Position numbers and translations under genes: made by a program
The notes under the pieces: generated by a model
The model's input: the letters and a program-made list of their open reading frames with translations, nothing else
Told to the model about the DNA's origin: nothing
Databases searched by the model: none
Shown here: positions 6,410-13,424 of the stretch, one piece after another
Numbering within the stretch: position 1 is the stretch's first letter
Layout: the number at the start of each line of letters is the position of its first letter
Virus record (IMG/VR): IMGVR_UViG_3300023179_000242
Span: 1-39,229 of that record
Strand: one strand, 5' to 3'
From: a virus
DNA length: 39,229 nt

Positions 6410-7186
6410 TTAAAACGGCATATCAGGTGAAGGGTTGGCCAAGGCATCTAAACGCTTTGTGCTGCGTTCTGCTGCGGCTATGGTTGCCGGGTCAAGCCAA
6501 GGCTTACCCGCTGGCAAACTTGTTGATGTGCCTTTGGCTTGTTTATCTTTTCGGCCGTATAGCTGCGCCCAGTTCTTTTCTGCTGCCGACATAATTGCGG
6601 TGTACATTTCGGCTGGCGTATGCCCGGCAATTTCTTTTTTTGAAATTAACATACTTTGCTTGGTGATGACCTTCTTTTTTTTCAGCCACATCATCGTTAC
6701 TTCACGAAGGTTTTCATCGGTTTTGAAATCACCAAGCAAATCATTACAAAAATTTTCACGGGTGTATGTGCCCTTATTCTTCTCTTCTCTACTCTTATTC
6801 TTATTCTTCTCTTCTCTACTCTTCTCTATTGAACATTCGTTGAACGTATGTTGAACATTCGTTGAACTTGTGTTGAGCCTACGTTCAGCACTTGCCTTAC
6901 CAGCGTTCGACATTTTTTCACGCTTTTGTTGGCCTTCACTGAACTGAATATCAAGAAATTTGATGCCAATACCATCATCATAAACCTCAACCATCTTTAA
7001 GGCAATTAGCTTTTCAAGGTAGCCATCGGTTTCAAGTTCGGCATGCTCATACCTCATAACGCATTCGGCATTCCAATATATGCAGCAAAGCCTTAAAAAA
7101 GCCACTTGAACCTCGCAAGATTGCCGGGATATTCTGCCCATCATCCAGTCGGCCGGGCTAAATTTGAACCACGGTAGTTGTTTCAT
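6410..7186 (-). CDS. Replication initiator / replisome organiser-like protein with internal iterons, 258 aa
   Basis: The N-terminal 95 residues (MKQLPWFKFSPADWMMGRIS onward) resemble the DUF1376/phage replisome-organiser winged-helix domain. A Lys/Glu-rich linker holds a tandem repeat (SREEKNKNK, SREEKNKG), and the C-terminal domain is helical, like DnaD-type domains. The linker DNA contains five to six 11-bp repeats (6829-6894), as lambda O contains its own origin. It overlaps the preceding gene by 4 bases and is followed by the DnaC-like loader. I infer that it binds the repeats and starts phage replication. Confidence 0.7.
   Translation of the reverse strand: MKQLPWFKFSPADWMMGRISRQSCEVQVAFLRLCCIYWNAECVMRYEHAELETDGYLEKLIALKMVEVYDDGIGIKFLDIQFSEGQQKREKMSNAGKASAERRLNTSSTNVQHTFNECSIEKSREEKNKNKSREEKNKGTYTRENFCNDLLGDFKTDENLREVTMMWLKKKKVITKQSMLISKKEIAGHTPAEMYTAIMSAAEKNWAQLYGRKDKQAKGTSTSLPAGKPWLDPATIAAAERSTKRLDALANPSPDMPF
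6774..6823. repeat. Tandem 23-bp pyrimidine-rich repeat beside the iterons
   Basis: A 23-base sequence beginning TTATTCTTCTC and ending TACTCTT occurs at 6774-6796 and again, identically, at 6801-6823 (27-base period, 9 codons). On the plus strand it is almost entirely C/T. It directly precedes the iterons and is the easiest-melting, asymmetrical part of the region, so a DNA-unwinding element is possible. Confidence 0.7.
6829..6894. repeat. 11-bp iterons, putative replication origin
   Basis: Consecutive 11-mers: TTGAACATTCG (6829), TTGAACGTATG (6840), TTGAACATTCG (6851), TTGAACTTGTG (6862), TTGAGCCTACG (6873) and a weaker TTCAGCACTTG (6884). The period is one helical turn and is not a multiple of three, so the repetition cannot come from a repeated peptide. 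It is a DNA-level signal within the initiator gene. Confidence 0.7.
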
Positions 7187-7752
7187 AACAAGTCTTTTAA
7201 TTGTTGAATTTCAAGGGGGCTAAATTTACGTTTAATTGCATTACAAAAAGCATTGACATCTACCGGGATTGTAACTTTTTCTTTTTCAAGTCCAGCTTCA
7301 ACCATAGCACGGTTTGCAGAAATCTCCTTACGAATCACTTTTTCGGCATACTCAGGTGCGTCCCTTTTTAGCTTTTTTAATTTGTAATTCCTTGAATTTC
7401 CCCTTTTTAGGAGGTTACATGTAACCTCCTCTTTTGAGTGTTGATTAGTTCCATGTTGATTAAGTGCAGCAGCCTCTTTTTCGATTTTTTCCCATAAATC
7501 AGGTCTTTCTGTTTCAATAAACGCTTTTAAAACACTATCTGTCCATCCAAGCCCCCAAGGTGTTCTGTATAATACAAAGTCCTTAAATGTATCAAATTTT
7601 ACAACAGATAGGCCGGGTATTGACCTTACCTTCCAAACCTCTGGGGAATGATAAAGCAAGTTTAATTTAGAAGCAGTATCTGCCCTTGAATTAAAATTCG
7701 CTTGATGTGTAAGCGAGTCAATTATCTTTTCGTAATCAATTATATTTTTCAT
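7183..7752 (-). CDS. KorB/ParB-like DNA-binding protein, 189 aa
   Basis: The C-terminal half carries the pattern RGNSRNYKLKKLKRDAPEYA followed by VIRKEISANRAMVEAGL, which I know from cyanobacterial, phage and plasmid proteins with a ParB/KorB-like helix-turn-helix (GNS-Y-L-RL-RDAPE-GEISA-A-AG). The N-terminal half is unassigned (GLSVVKFDTFKDFVLYRTP). It has lower GC than the initiator that follows, and overlaps the helicase by 17 bases and the initiator by 4 bases. It may be a DNA-binding accessory to the HNH-helicase or to replication. Confidence 0.6.
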   Translation of the reverse strand: MKNIIDYEKIIDSLTHQANFNSRADTASKLNLLYHSPEVWKVRSIPGLSVVKFDTFKDFVLYRTPWGLGWTDSVLKAFIETERPDLWEKIEKEAAALNQHGTNQHSKEEVTCNLLKRGNSRNYKLKKLKRDAPEYAEKVIRKEISANRAMVEAGLEKEKVTIPVDVNAFCNAIKRKFSPLEIQQLKDLL

Positions 7753-9619
7753 GATAATTGTTTAAATTTTTAGCTAATTGAAGTTTTCTTTTGAGAATCT
7801 CTAAATCATCGCATAAAGGTGAAGATTTATATTTTGGATAAACTCCGCTTTCTTTGTTTAGTCGATTATGAGTTTCTTTTATATAAAACTGCCTCATTTC
7901 TTGGTCACTAAATTTTGAATAAACGTATTTTTTTATTTGATCGTTTGTATCTTTTCTTACCGAATCAATCATTTCACGTTTAGTTTGAATTTTTTGAGGC
8001 TGCGGCTGTTTTTTTTCACCTATTCCCATAAAGTTTAGCTGTTCTGCAATCATCCTTACAAAATGAGCTTGTTGTACTGCATCATAATCTTTAATAGAAT
8101 TTTTAACAGAAGGGCACATTGTATATCCTGCGTTCATTACATTTAAATCTCCAACAGTTACCGGAACATTTTGATTGTCAAATAAATTTAACCTTTCAGA
8201 ATATTCTCCCCTTTCTCTTTTCTCTGTATATTCTTGTTCTTGGGCAGAAATTATATGCCTAATTTCATTTTCTATTTCAATGCAATGCTCAACAATTGGC
8301 AGATAATTTGGCATAAAAAAATGGCAATGGTCTATTACGCCGTTTATGTCTTTTCTGTTTCTAATGCCCCTTCCAGTAACCTGAGAAAAAAAGGTTTTCG
8401 TTGTAACATCTGTCCAATACACTATAACCCTAAGCCTTGGAATATCTACGCCTTCAGAAATCATTTGAACAGAAATAACCCACTTTGTCGTGCTTTCGGC
8501 AAACTTATCAATGTCTTCAGATGTCTGTGCTTCAGATGTAATTAAAACTGAATCGTTTGGAAACATAGCATGCAACATTTTGGCAGATTCAATACTTTGG
8601 CAAACAACAAGACCTCCAGCATTAGGCATAAAATTATTTCTAATGTCATCAAGGGCCTTGTTAGCATCATTCATAGCCCCTAAAATCCAATCATTTTTCT
8701 TAAGCAAATTGCTTAAAACGATTCTATGTTTTTCATTTTGTTTGTCTATAAATCCATCGGCAGTATATTCAGATTTTGCGTCAATGATGTTAAACAAAAT
8801 TGGGCAACAAGTTTTATCCATTACTGAGTCTCCATAGGTGTATTCAAAATCAGGTTTGCAAGTGTATGTTAAAGAATCCTTTGATTCAACATAATTAATA
8901 AAAGGTATCCTTTTAGAATCAGAACGGCTTGGTGTCCCTGACAGAGAAAGAATATATCCTGCCCTTTCGCCAATTTTTATTGCAGCCTCAGCCCAAGCAT
9001 TTTGCTCTCCTAAATGATGAACCTCATCTAAAATTACAAGTGTTTTAGGCCCTACGATATGCCCTAAAAGAACATTTAGGTTAATATCGCTAAGAGACTG
9101 ATAACTCATTGAAACGCCTTGAAATGTATTTAAAAAACTTTTAAAGTTAAATTTCTCATCAATATCTATGTCAGAAATTTCTTTAAACTTATCAGACCAA
9201 GTTTTAACGACTTTAATTGTTGGAGAAATAATTAAGTAATTCCAGCCTGCAAACTGAGGCAGCGAAGAAGCTATAATTGAAGCAATGGTTTTACCGCTAC
9301 CAACACCAGCCATACAGCAAAAAAACTTTCGCTGTTCATTGTCTTTTGTGTACTCATTATACCTTTGAGAAAATTGATTGACAAACCTTTCTTGCCAATC
9401 TCTTAAGTGAATTTGATTTTTCATTTTGTTTGATTTAGATAAATTGCATTTTGAACATAGGGCTTGGCCATTTTTAATATCCGTTTGGCCTCCCAAAGAA
9501 AACGGTATAACGTGGTCGGCATGCCAACCTTTTTCAAGTAGGGCATTGCAAACCCTACATCTTCCTCCTGCCTGAAGGAACAGCTGCTTTTTTTCATAGT
9601 CATTAAAGAATCTACGCAT
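7736..9619 (-). CDS. HNH nuclease fused to SF2 helicase, 627 aa
   Basis: Residues 1-66 are an HNH domain with CRVC (Cys21, Cys24), the catalytic-type HADH (His33, His36) and CSKC (Cys55, Cys58). From residue 72 an SF2 helicase follows: Walker A GVGSGKT 105-111, LIISPT (Ia), LDEVHHLG (II), SLSGTPSR (III), GGLVVCQSIESA (IV), SEGVDIPRLRVIVYW (V) and VTGRGIRNR (VI). All motor motifs are intact. The gene is distinctly AT-rich compared with flanking genes. Likely roles are remodelling or cutting DNA in replication/recombination, or an anti-host or anti-phage nuclease. The start at 9619 is the ATG directly before the HNH helix. Confidence 0.85.
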   Translation of the reverse strand: MRRFFNDYEKKQLFLQAGGRCRVCNALLEKGWHADHVIPFSLGGQTDIKNGQALCSKCNLSKSNKMKNQIHLRDWQERFVNQFSQRYNEYTKDNEQRKFFCCMAGVGSGKTIASIIASSLPQFAGWNYLIISPTIKVVKTWSDKFKEISDIDIDEKFNFKSFLNTFQGVSMSYQSLSDINLNVLLGHIVGPKTLVILDEVHHLGEQNAWAEAAIKIGERAGYILSLSGTPSRSDSKRIPFINYVESKDSLTYTCKPDFEYTYGDSVMDKTCCPILFNIIDAKSEYTADGFIDKQNEKHRIVLSNLLKKNDWILGAMNDANKALDDIRNNFMPNAGGLVVCQSIESAKMLHAMFPNDSVLITSEAQTSEDIDKFAESTTKWVISVQMISEGVDIPRLRVIVYWTDVTTKTFFSQVTGRGIRNRKDINGVIDHCHFFMPNYLPIVEHCIEIENEIRHIISAQEQEYTEKRERGEYSERLNLFDNQNVPVTVGDLNVMNAGYTMCPSVKNSIKDYDAVQQAHFVRMIAEQLNFMGIGEKKQPQPQKIQTKREMIDSVRKDTNDQIKKYVYSKFSDQEMRQFYIKETHNRLNKESGVYPKYKSSPLCDDLEILKRKLQLAKNLNNYHEKYN

Positions 9620-9767
9620 TTAATAAAAAAGCCATTTGGCCGGGGGCGGTAAGTAAGGCTAAGAATTGGCCAAGGCGGGCCTCCTTTCTCACGCAACCCC
9701 CGAACAAACGGCTCGGTTAATTTTGATTTTTACCTATCATCGGCTTCTTAGTGCCTTCACAAATATA
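9620..9767 (-). promoter_or_regulatory. Leader and candidate promoter of the helicase-replication operon
   Basis: The minus-strand sequence TATATTTG (9767-9760) matches the -7 consensus TAnnTTTG; a -33 TTTG at the normal distance is not clear. About 140 bases of non-coding leader follow before the helicase start. The leader is GC-richer than the gene and contains short inverted repeats (CCGA/TCGG, and GGCC paired with GGCT before a T run directly ahead of the ATG). I see no known riboswitch. Confidence 0.4.
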
Positions 9768-9778
9768 CAAAGAATCCG

Positions 9779-10312
9779 TCAAATATTGCACCATTCAGCA
9801 CCTACTTTGATAGCATGTACCATCCTCAGCATGTACTCAAAAGCATCGTGAAACGGCATTGCATTTGCATTGGCAACCACTTCTTTGGTCATGCCTTCGA
9901 TTGCCAACCAGCGTGCATCTTCTTGGTAGCCGATGCTCCATTGCTTGTTGCTGTAAATTAGCATAAAATCGCTGTCGCTTATAAATGAATACCAAGCCAC
10001 ATCTTGCTGCGGTTCGCCGCCGAAATTGCTTAATTCAAGTCTGTACTCATCATTTGAAAATGTTGAAAGTGGGTACACATCTTCGCCGATTACGGTTGTG
10101 CCTTGCCTGATACCTTGTTCGTGCTTTTCGGTGTCAGCACCATAGGGGTAGCTTTTAATGGCGTAGTCAAAGGCCACAATAGCAACATGGTCAGGATAGC
10201 TTGAAACGAAGTCCACAAGCCCTTTGCCGTTCATTTGCATGGCCATCATTACTTGCATCTTGTCTTGGTTGTAGGCGATGCCGATTTCGATTAGTGATTT
10301 TGGTGTGTTCAT
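9779..10312 (-). CDS. Unknown protein, 177 aa
   Basis: An acidic soluble protein starting MNTPKSLIEIGIAYNQDKMQ, Met-rich near the N-terminus, with a beta-rich middle (WYSFISDSDFMLIYSNKQW). No membrane segment or known motif. Its start is preceded by the ACACACACC leader common to early genes of this phage. It is the second gene of the short operon driven by the module at 10585-10638. Confidence 0.6.
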   Translation of the reverse strand: MNTPKSLIEIGIAYNQDKMQVMMAMQMNGKGLVDFVSSYPDHVAIVAFDYAIKSYPYGADTEKHEQGIRQGTTVIGEDVYPLSTFSNDEYRLELSNFGGEPQQDVAWYSFISDSDFMLIYSNKQWSIGYQEDARWLAIEGMTKEVVANANAMPFHDAFEYMLRMVHAIKVGAEWCNI

Positions 10313-10330
10313 GGTGTGTGTAATTAAAGA

Positions 10331-10561
10331 TTAAATGTTAGTAGGGTTTGACCAGTCAATCCGGTAGCTTGAATCGCTTTGCTGTTCGACTTTGAAGCCG
10401 TTGGTTCGCAGCTTTTCAATATCTTCATCAGAAATCGGGTTGAATACCCAGCAATACATTTCGCCCTGCTTGGCTTTTTCAAGGCACATGGCTTCGATTT
10501 GGGACATGGCGATTCTTGGCTTGCTGGTTGCCAAGTTGTGAAGTAGGTTTGCGTAAATCAT
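10331..10561 (-). CDS. Unknown small protein, 76 aa
   Basis: I set the start at the ATG at 10561 (MIYANLLHNLATSKPRIAMS), because the longer frame would run through the promoter at 10585-10592 and because this ATG directly follows an ACACACACACC leader as at several other early genes. The protein is helical then beta (GEMYCWVFNPISDEDIEKL). No family recognised. First gene after the operator-promoter module. Confidence 0.6.
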   Translation of the reverse strand: MIYANLLHNLATSKPRIAMSQIEAMCLEKAKQGEMYCWVFNPISDEDIEKLRTNGFKVEQQSDSSYRIDWSNPTNI

Positions 10562-10584
10562 GGTGTGTGTGTTTTTGTTTACTG

Positions 10585-10638
10585 CAATATTAAATAGAAT
10601 ATCAATACGAAAATCGGCATTAACACTTTTTAACACTT
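10585..10638 (-). promoter_or_regulatory. Early operator-promoter module, copy 1
   Basis: In the sense direction: paired half-sites AAGTGTTAA-AAAGTGTTAA at 10638-10620, the conserved block GATTTTCGTATTGA ending near 10602, then TAATATTG (10592-10585, close to TAnnTTTG). The leader to the first ATG contains ACACACACACC. The module lies immediately after a terminator. Confidence 0.65.
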
Positions 10639-10645
10639 GGGCATA

Positions 10646-10677
10646 AAAAGAAAAAGCCCCAACCTTTCGGCCGGGGC
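10646..10677 (-). terminator. Intrinsic terminator after ssb
   Basis: Minus-strand hairpin GCCCCGGCC-GAAA-GGTTGGGGC (9 bp with two G-T pairs, GNRA loop) followed by TTTTTC and more T. It ends the recombination operon just before the next operator. Confidence 0.85.
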
Positions 10678-10701
10678 AATTTCACACCTAACACCACTAT
10701 C

Positions 10702-11067
10702 TTAGAATGGCAGGTTATCGCCATCGGTTTGCAGTTCAGGTAAGCGGCCGCCGCCAGTTTCGGTGCGCATGCTGCCAAGCAGTTCAACTTGGTTCACAAG
10801 TACCTTGATGTCGTTGCCGATTTTGTCGTTGCCTTCTTTGTCCTTGTAAACGTCAAGAACAGGCCGACCGCTGATATACACTTGCGTGCCCTTGCTTAGG
10901 TATTTGGCAACCCCGGCTGGATTGCCGTCTTTGCCAAAAAGCGTGCAGCGAAACCATTGGGTTTCTTCGCCTTTGCCGACCGCCACCGAAAAGGTGGTGA
11001 TGTCTTTGTTTTTGCCGACTAACTCAGCATCTTTGCCGATACGGCCGATTAATTGTAGTTGTAACAT
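10702..11067 (-). CDS. ssb: Single-stranded DNA-binding protein, 121 aa
   Basis: An OB-fold SSB: MLQLQLIGRIGKDAEL at the N-terminus, WFRCTLFG and KYLSKGTQVYISGRP in the core, all typical SSB positions. The C-terminus ends DGDNLPF, a variant of the acidic tip that binds partner proteins. It is short, with little linker. As the last gene of the ERF/exonuclease operon it would coat strands made by the exonuclease. Confidence 0.95.
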   Translation of the reverse strand: MLQLQLIGRIGKDAELVGKNKDITTFSVAVGKGEETQWFRCTLFGKDGNPAGVAKYLSKGTQVYISGRPVLDVYKDKEGNDKIGNDIKVLVNQVELLGSMRTETGGGRLPELQTDGDNLPF

Positions 11068-11070
11068 GGT

Positions 11071-11379
11071 TTATTTGGTTTTGATTAGTTTCTTACGTTG
11101 AATTGCTTTGCTTACGATGTGCTGGCCGATTTCTTTGCCGTCCATTGACAGCCAAGATAGCAGATGTTTAAGGTCGGCCGACTGGTTGGCGCACGTGCCT
11201 ATAATCAGTTCGCCCTTCTGCTCATTTTGGGTAATAGCAATCGAAGCGGTTGCCGTTTCTTTGTCGGGGTATGACCTGACAATAATCGGCACATCTAAAT
11301 AGGTTGGCCGAATCATTTGTGCCCAACTGCCGTCTTTGACTTGCTCAAAGCCCAGCTGTTCTAATTGGTTTTTGTTCAT
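11071..11379 (-). CDS. Unknown small protein, 102 aa
   Basis: Starts MNKNQLEQLGFEQVKDGSWA, with a beta-rich middle (TYLDVPIIVRSYPDKETATA) and a basic C-terminus (RKKLIKTK). No recognised family. It sits 3 bases before ssb in the recombination operon and its start follows an ACACACA-type leader, which may give it independent translation. Confidence 0.6.
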   Translation of the reverse strand: MNKNQLEQLGFEQVKDGSWAQMIRPTYLDVPIIVRSYPDKETATASIAITQNEQKGELIIGTCANQSADLKHLLSWLSMDGKEIGQHIVSKAIQRKKLIKTK

Positions 11380-11391
11380 GGTTTGTGTGTG

Positions 11392-11862
11392 TTAATTGTA
11401 ATTAATTGATGTGAAGGTAAAGTTATTTTTATTCAAATCCAATTCTTGCATGACCATTTTTATATGCTCGCAAAATTCGATGCACTTCATGTAATATTGG
11501 GGGTCGGCCAGTATTGAATCCTGCACAAATTTCATGCTGTGCATAACCGTTGCATGGCCGCAGTTCAGCATCTTGCCGATTTCTTGTAGGCTCATTGACG
11601 TAGCGCAGCGCATCGCAAACCTCATGGCATGCTTGAAATGTTTAACCTCTCTAAACCTTCGCTTACTGTATGCGGCCTCATAAGGCAGCCTCCAGTAATC
11701 GGCAGCGGCTTTGATAACCGCCCGTTGATGTTCGGTTTTCAGGTGCATCTTAAAATACTCATCGTTCCGGCTGTTGATTATCCGGTCAATTTCAATGCGA
11801 ATTTCAAGCAGCCTATCGTTGTTTTGTTTTAACAAATAGCGTTCAAATTGTCGGTCTGTCAT
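11392..11862 (-). CDS. DnaA domain IV-like DNA-binding protein, 156 aa
   Basis: Residues 45-115 resemble the C-terminal DNA-binding domain of DnaA: SKRRFREVKHFKHAMRFAMR aligns with the helix SRKREIVxARQIAMYLxR, and SLQEIGKMLNCGHATVMHSM (91-110) with the DnaA signature SLxEIGxxFGGRDHTTVLHA. The AAA+ domain is absent, so it cannot hydrolyse ATP. It may bind a DnaA-box-like origin sequence or regulate host or phage replication. It overlaps the exonuclease gene by 4 bases. Confidence 0.75.
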   Translation of the reverse strand: MTDRQFERYLLKQNNDRLLEIRIEIDRIINSRNDEYFKMHLKTEHQRAVIKAAADYWRLPYEAAYSKRRFREVKHFKHAMRFAMRCATSMSLQEIGKMLNCGHATVMHSMKFVQDSILADPQYYMKCIEFCEHIKMVMQELDLNKNNFTFTSINYN

Positions 11863-12470
11863 TGCAATTGTGGTAAAAGTTCAATTTTGATAATGTTTCG
11901 GCACATCTGCACTCGTTCGTAGATAGCCTGAATTGTCGGCTCATGGTAGTAGATGTCAAATACCTTCAACCGATATTTGGCTGGGATATTTGTCAAGTCA
12001 ACCTGAATGCCGCCAAGTTCTTCAGGGGTTGGCATTAAAACGTACACCAGCTGGGCCCGTTTAAGCCCCAACAGGTGCATGTACCCCTGCAATTGATACC
12101 AATATCCCTTCGGTGGGTTTCGATCCCACATTGGGAAGGTAAACACATCCCAAGGGCATTTGATGTCAACAACGGTGTTGCCGTGAATAACGTCAGGTGT
12201 CCCGGTCAAGAATTCGTTTTCAAAAAGGGTTTCGTTTTTCTCAGGCATAAACCAATTCAGATGTTGCCCGGCGAATTCAATGGCGGCATCTTCGACCATT
12301 CGGCCTTTTTCCATTGGTCGGCTGTCAATCTGCCTGCGCACCCCGTATATCTGCTCCACAATCCAATCTTGTAGGTACGAATAGCACGTTGCCCCGGCGG
12401 TGTCCTTCCCCCTGCCATTGGCCATAATTTGACCAATGGCAGAACATCTGATTTTGAAATCTTGCATCAA
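11859..12470 (-). CDS. YqaJ/lambda-exonuclease-type recombination exonuclease, 203 aa
   Basis: A PD-(D/E)xK nuclease: Glu60 in the helix EKGRMVEDAAIEF, Asp93 in LTGTPDVI, Asp102-x-Lys104 in VDIKCPWD, and Gln128 in YWYQLQGYM. It degrades one strand of duplex ends and hands the remaining strand to the ERF annealing protein, the classic two-gene phage recombination pair. The second catalytic acid is Asp and not the usual Glu. It overlaps both neighbours by 4 bases. Confidence 0.88.
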   Translation of the reverse strand: MMQDFKIRCSAIGQIMANGRGKDTAGATCYSYLQDWIVEQIYGVRRQIDSRPMEKGRMVEDAAIEFAGQHLNWFMPEKNETLFENEFLTGTPDVIHGNTVVDIKCPWDVFTFPMWDRNPPKGYWYQLQGYMHLLGLKRAQLVYVLMPTPEELGGIQVDLTNIPAKYRLKVFDIYYHEPTIQAIYERVQMCRNIIKIELLPQLQ

Positions 12471-13108
12471 TTCAATTGTTTGATGTAGATGTCGATTGCC
12501 TTCTTCACCGTTGCCTCATCTTTCGCCCAAGATTTGACGTAAATGCAATCGGCATCTACAAACGGGTTAGCCTTTTCTTTGCTAACCTCAGGCAGTTGCT
12601 GGCTGATGTCATATAAGGTGTTGACCAGTTCTTGCTGGGGATCAGGCAGCGTCAAGAAATCAATCACTACTGGCTTGGCCGCAACCTCATAAGTATTGGC
12701 ATCTGCATCCTTTAGTTCTTCGGTAGGTATCAACAGCATCTGCATCAGGCAGTATTTCAACGCTGCGCTCATGGCTTTGTTCGTTGATTTGTCTGCACTG
12801 TCCATTGCCTCGCCTTCGGTAACGCTTGATACAAAGCTGCCGTCCGATGCGTAAAAGGTAAATTTGACGGTCAAAATGGTGTAAATCAAAACACCGCCCT
12901 TGGCCGTAGTGCGTTCTTCACGATGCCGCCCGATTACTTCGCTGGTGATGAATACACCATGTTTTGCAAATAGTGGGTGAATGGCATTGTAAAGGTCATC
13001 GATACCTCTAAAGTTGTAGCCTTGTTGCTGGTTTTTCTTGTTTTTGCCGATTGCTCCGCAGTCAGCCATGATTGCCGTTAAGGCTTCAAAGATTGGTGTT
13101 GTTTTCAT
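12467..13108 (-). CDS. erf: ERF family single-strand annealing protein, 213 aa
   Basis: The N-terminal 140 residues match the ERF family: an opening helix, GYNFRGIDDLYNAIHPLFAKHG, then SVTEGEAMDSADKSTNKAMSAA (two quoted segments of the core) and LKYCLMQMLLIP. ERF proteins anneal complementary single strands in phage recombination and genome circularisation. The C-terminal part is variable. It sits upstream of the exonuclease, overlapping it by 4 bases. Confidence 0.92.
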   Translation of the reverse strand: MKTTPIFEALTAIMADCGAIGKNKKNQQQGYNFRGIDDLYNAIHPLFAKHGVFITSEVIGRHREERTTAKGGVLIYTILTVKFTFYASDGSFVSSVTEGEAMDSADKSTNKAMSAALKYCLMQMLLIPTEELKDADANTYEVAAKPVVIDFLTLPDPQQELVNTLYDISQQLPEVSKEKANPFVDADCIYVKSWAKDEATVKKAIDIYIKQLN

Positions 13109-13299
13109 GGGTGTTGTTTGTAAAAGGTGATTAAATTAGAAAGAACGATGTTTGCTTGCCGCATTACCATTTCGCTGGGTATCAACGGGGGCTGCGACCT
13201 GAATGTTGCGAATAGTATCGGCCTACCTTTGTCGGGCTTGCCGATGATTTGGATTTTGTTGCCGCCAACAAGCGGCGATTCGATTAGGGTGATTTTCAT
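13105..13299 (-). CDS. Unknown small protein, first gene of the recombination operon, 64 aa
   Basis: Starts MKITLIESPLVGGNKIQIIG, a basic beta-rich N-terminus followed by a helix (EMVMRQANIVLSNLITFYKQ). No membrane segment or known motif. It is directly downstream of operator-promoter copy 2 and overlaps erf by 4 bases. Confidence 0.6.
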   Translation of the reverse strand: MKITLIESPLVGGNKIQIIGKPDKGRPILFATFRSQPPLIPSEMVMRQANIVLSNLITFYKQHP

Positions 13300-13318
13300 G
13301 CTGTGTTATTTTGTTCTG

Positions 13319-13373
13319 CAAACCTAATAGTTATTTCAACACGAAATCAACAACAAGTGTTAAAAAGTGTTAA
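13319..13373 (-). promoter_or_regulatory. Early operator-promoter module, copy 2
   Basis: Sense direction: TTAACACTTTTTAACACTT (13373-13355, the operator pair in inverted orientation relative to copies 1 and 4), GATTTCGTGTTGAA (13348-13335), then TAGGTTTG (13326-13319), a match to TAnnTTTG. It drives the 64-aa/ERF/exonuclease/SSB operon. Confidence 0.7.
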
Positions 13374-13376
13374 AAC

Positions 13377-13406
13377 AAAAAAGCCCCAACCTTTCGGGAG
13401 GGGCTT
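13377..13406 (-). terminator. Intrinsic terminator after the 148-aa gene
   Basis: Minus-strand hairpin AAGCCCC (13406-13400) with GGGGCTT (13387-13381), extended inward by CCC/GGT pairing around GAAA, followed by TTTTTT. It lies immediately before operator copy 2. Confidence 0.85.
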
Positions 13407-13424
13407 GCTTTTTATCTTGCTTAT

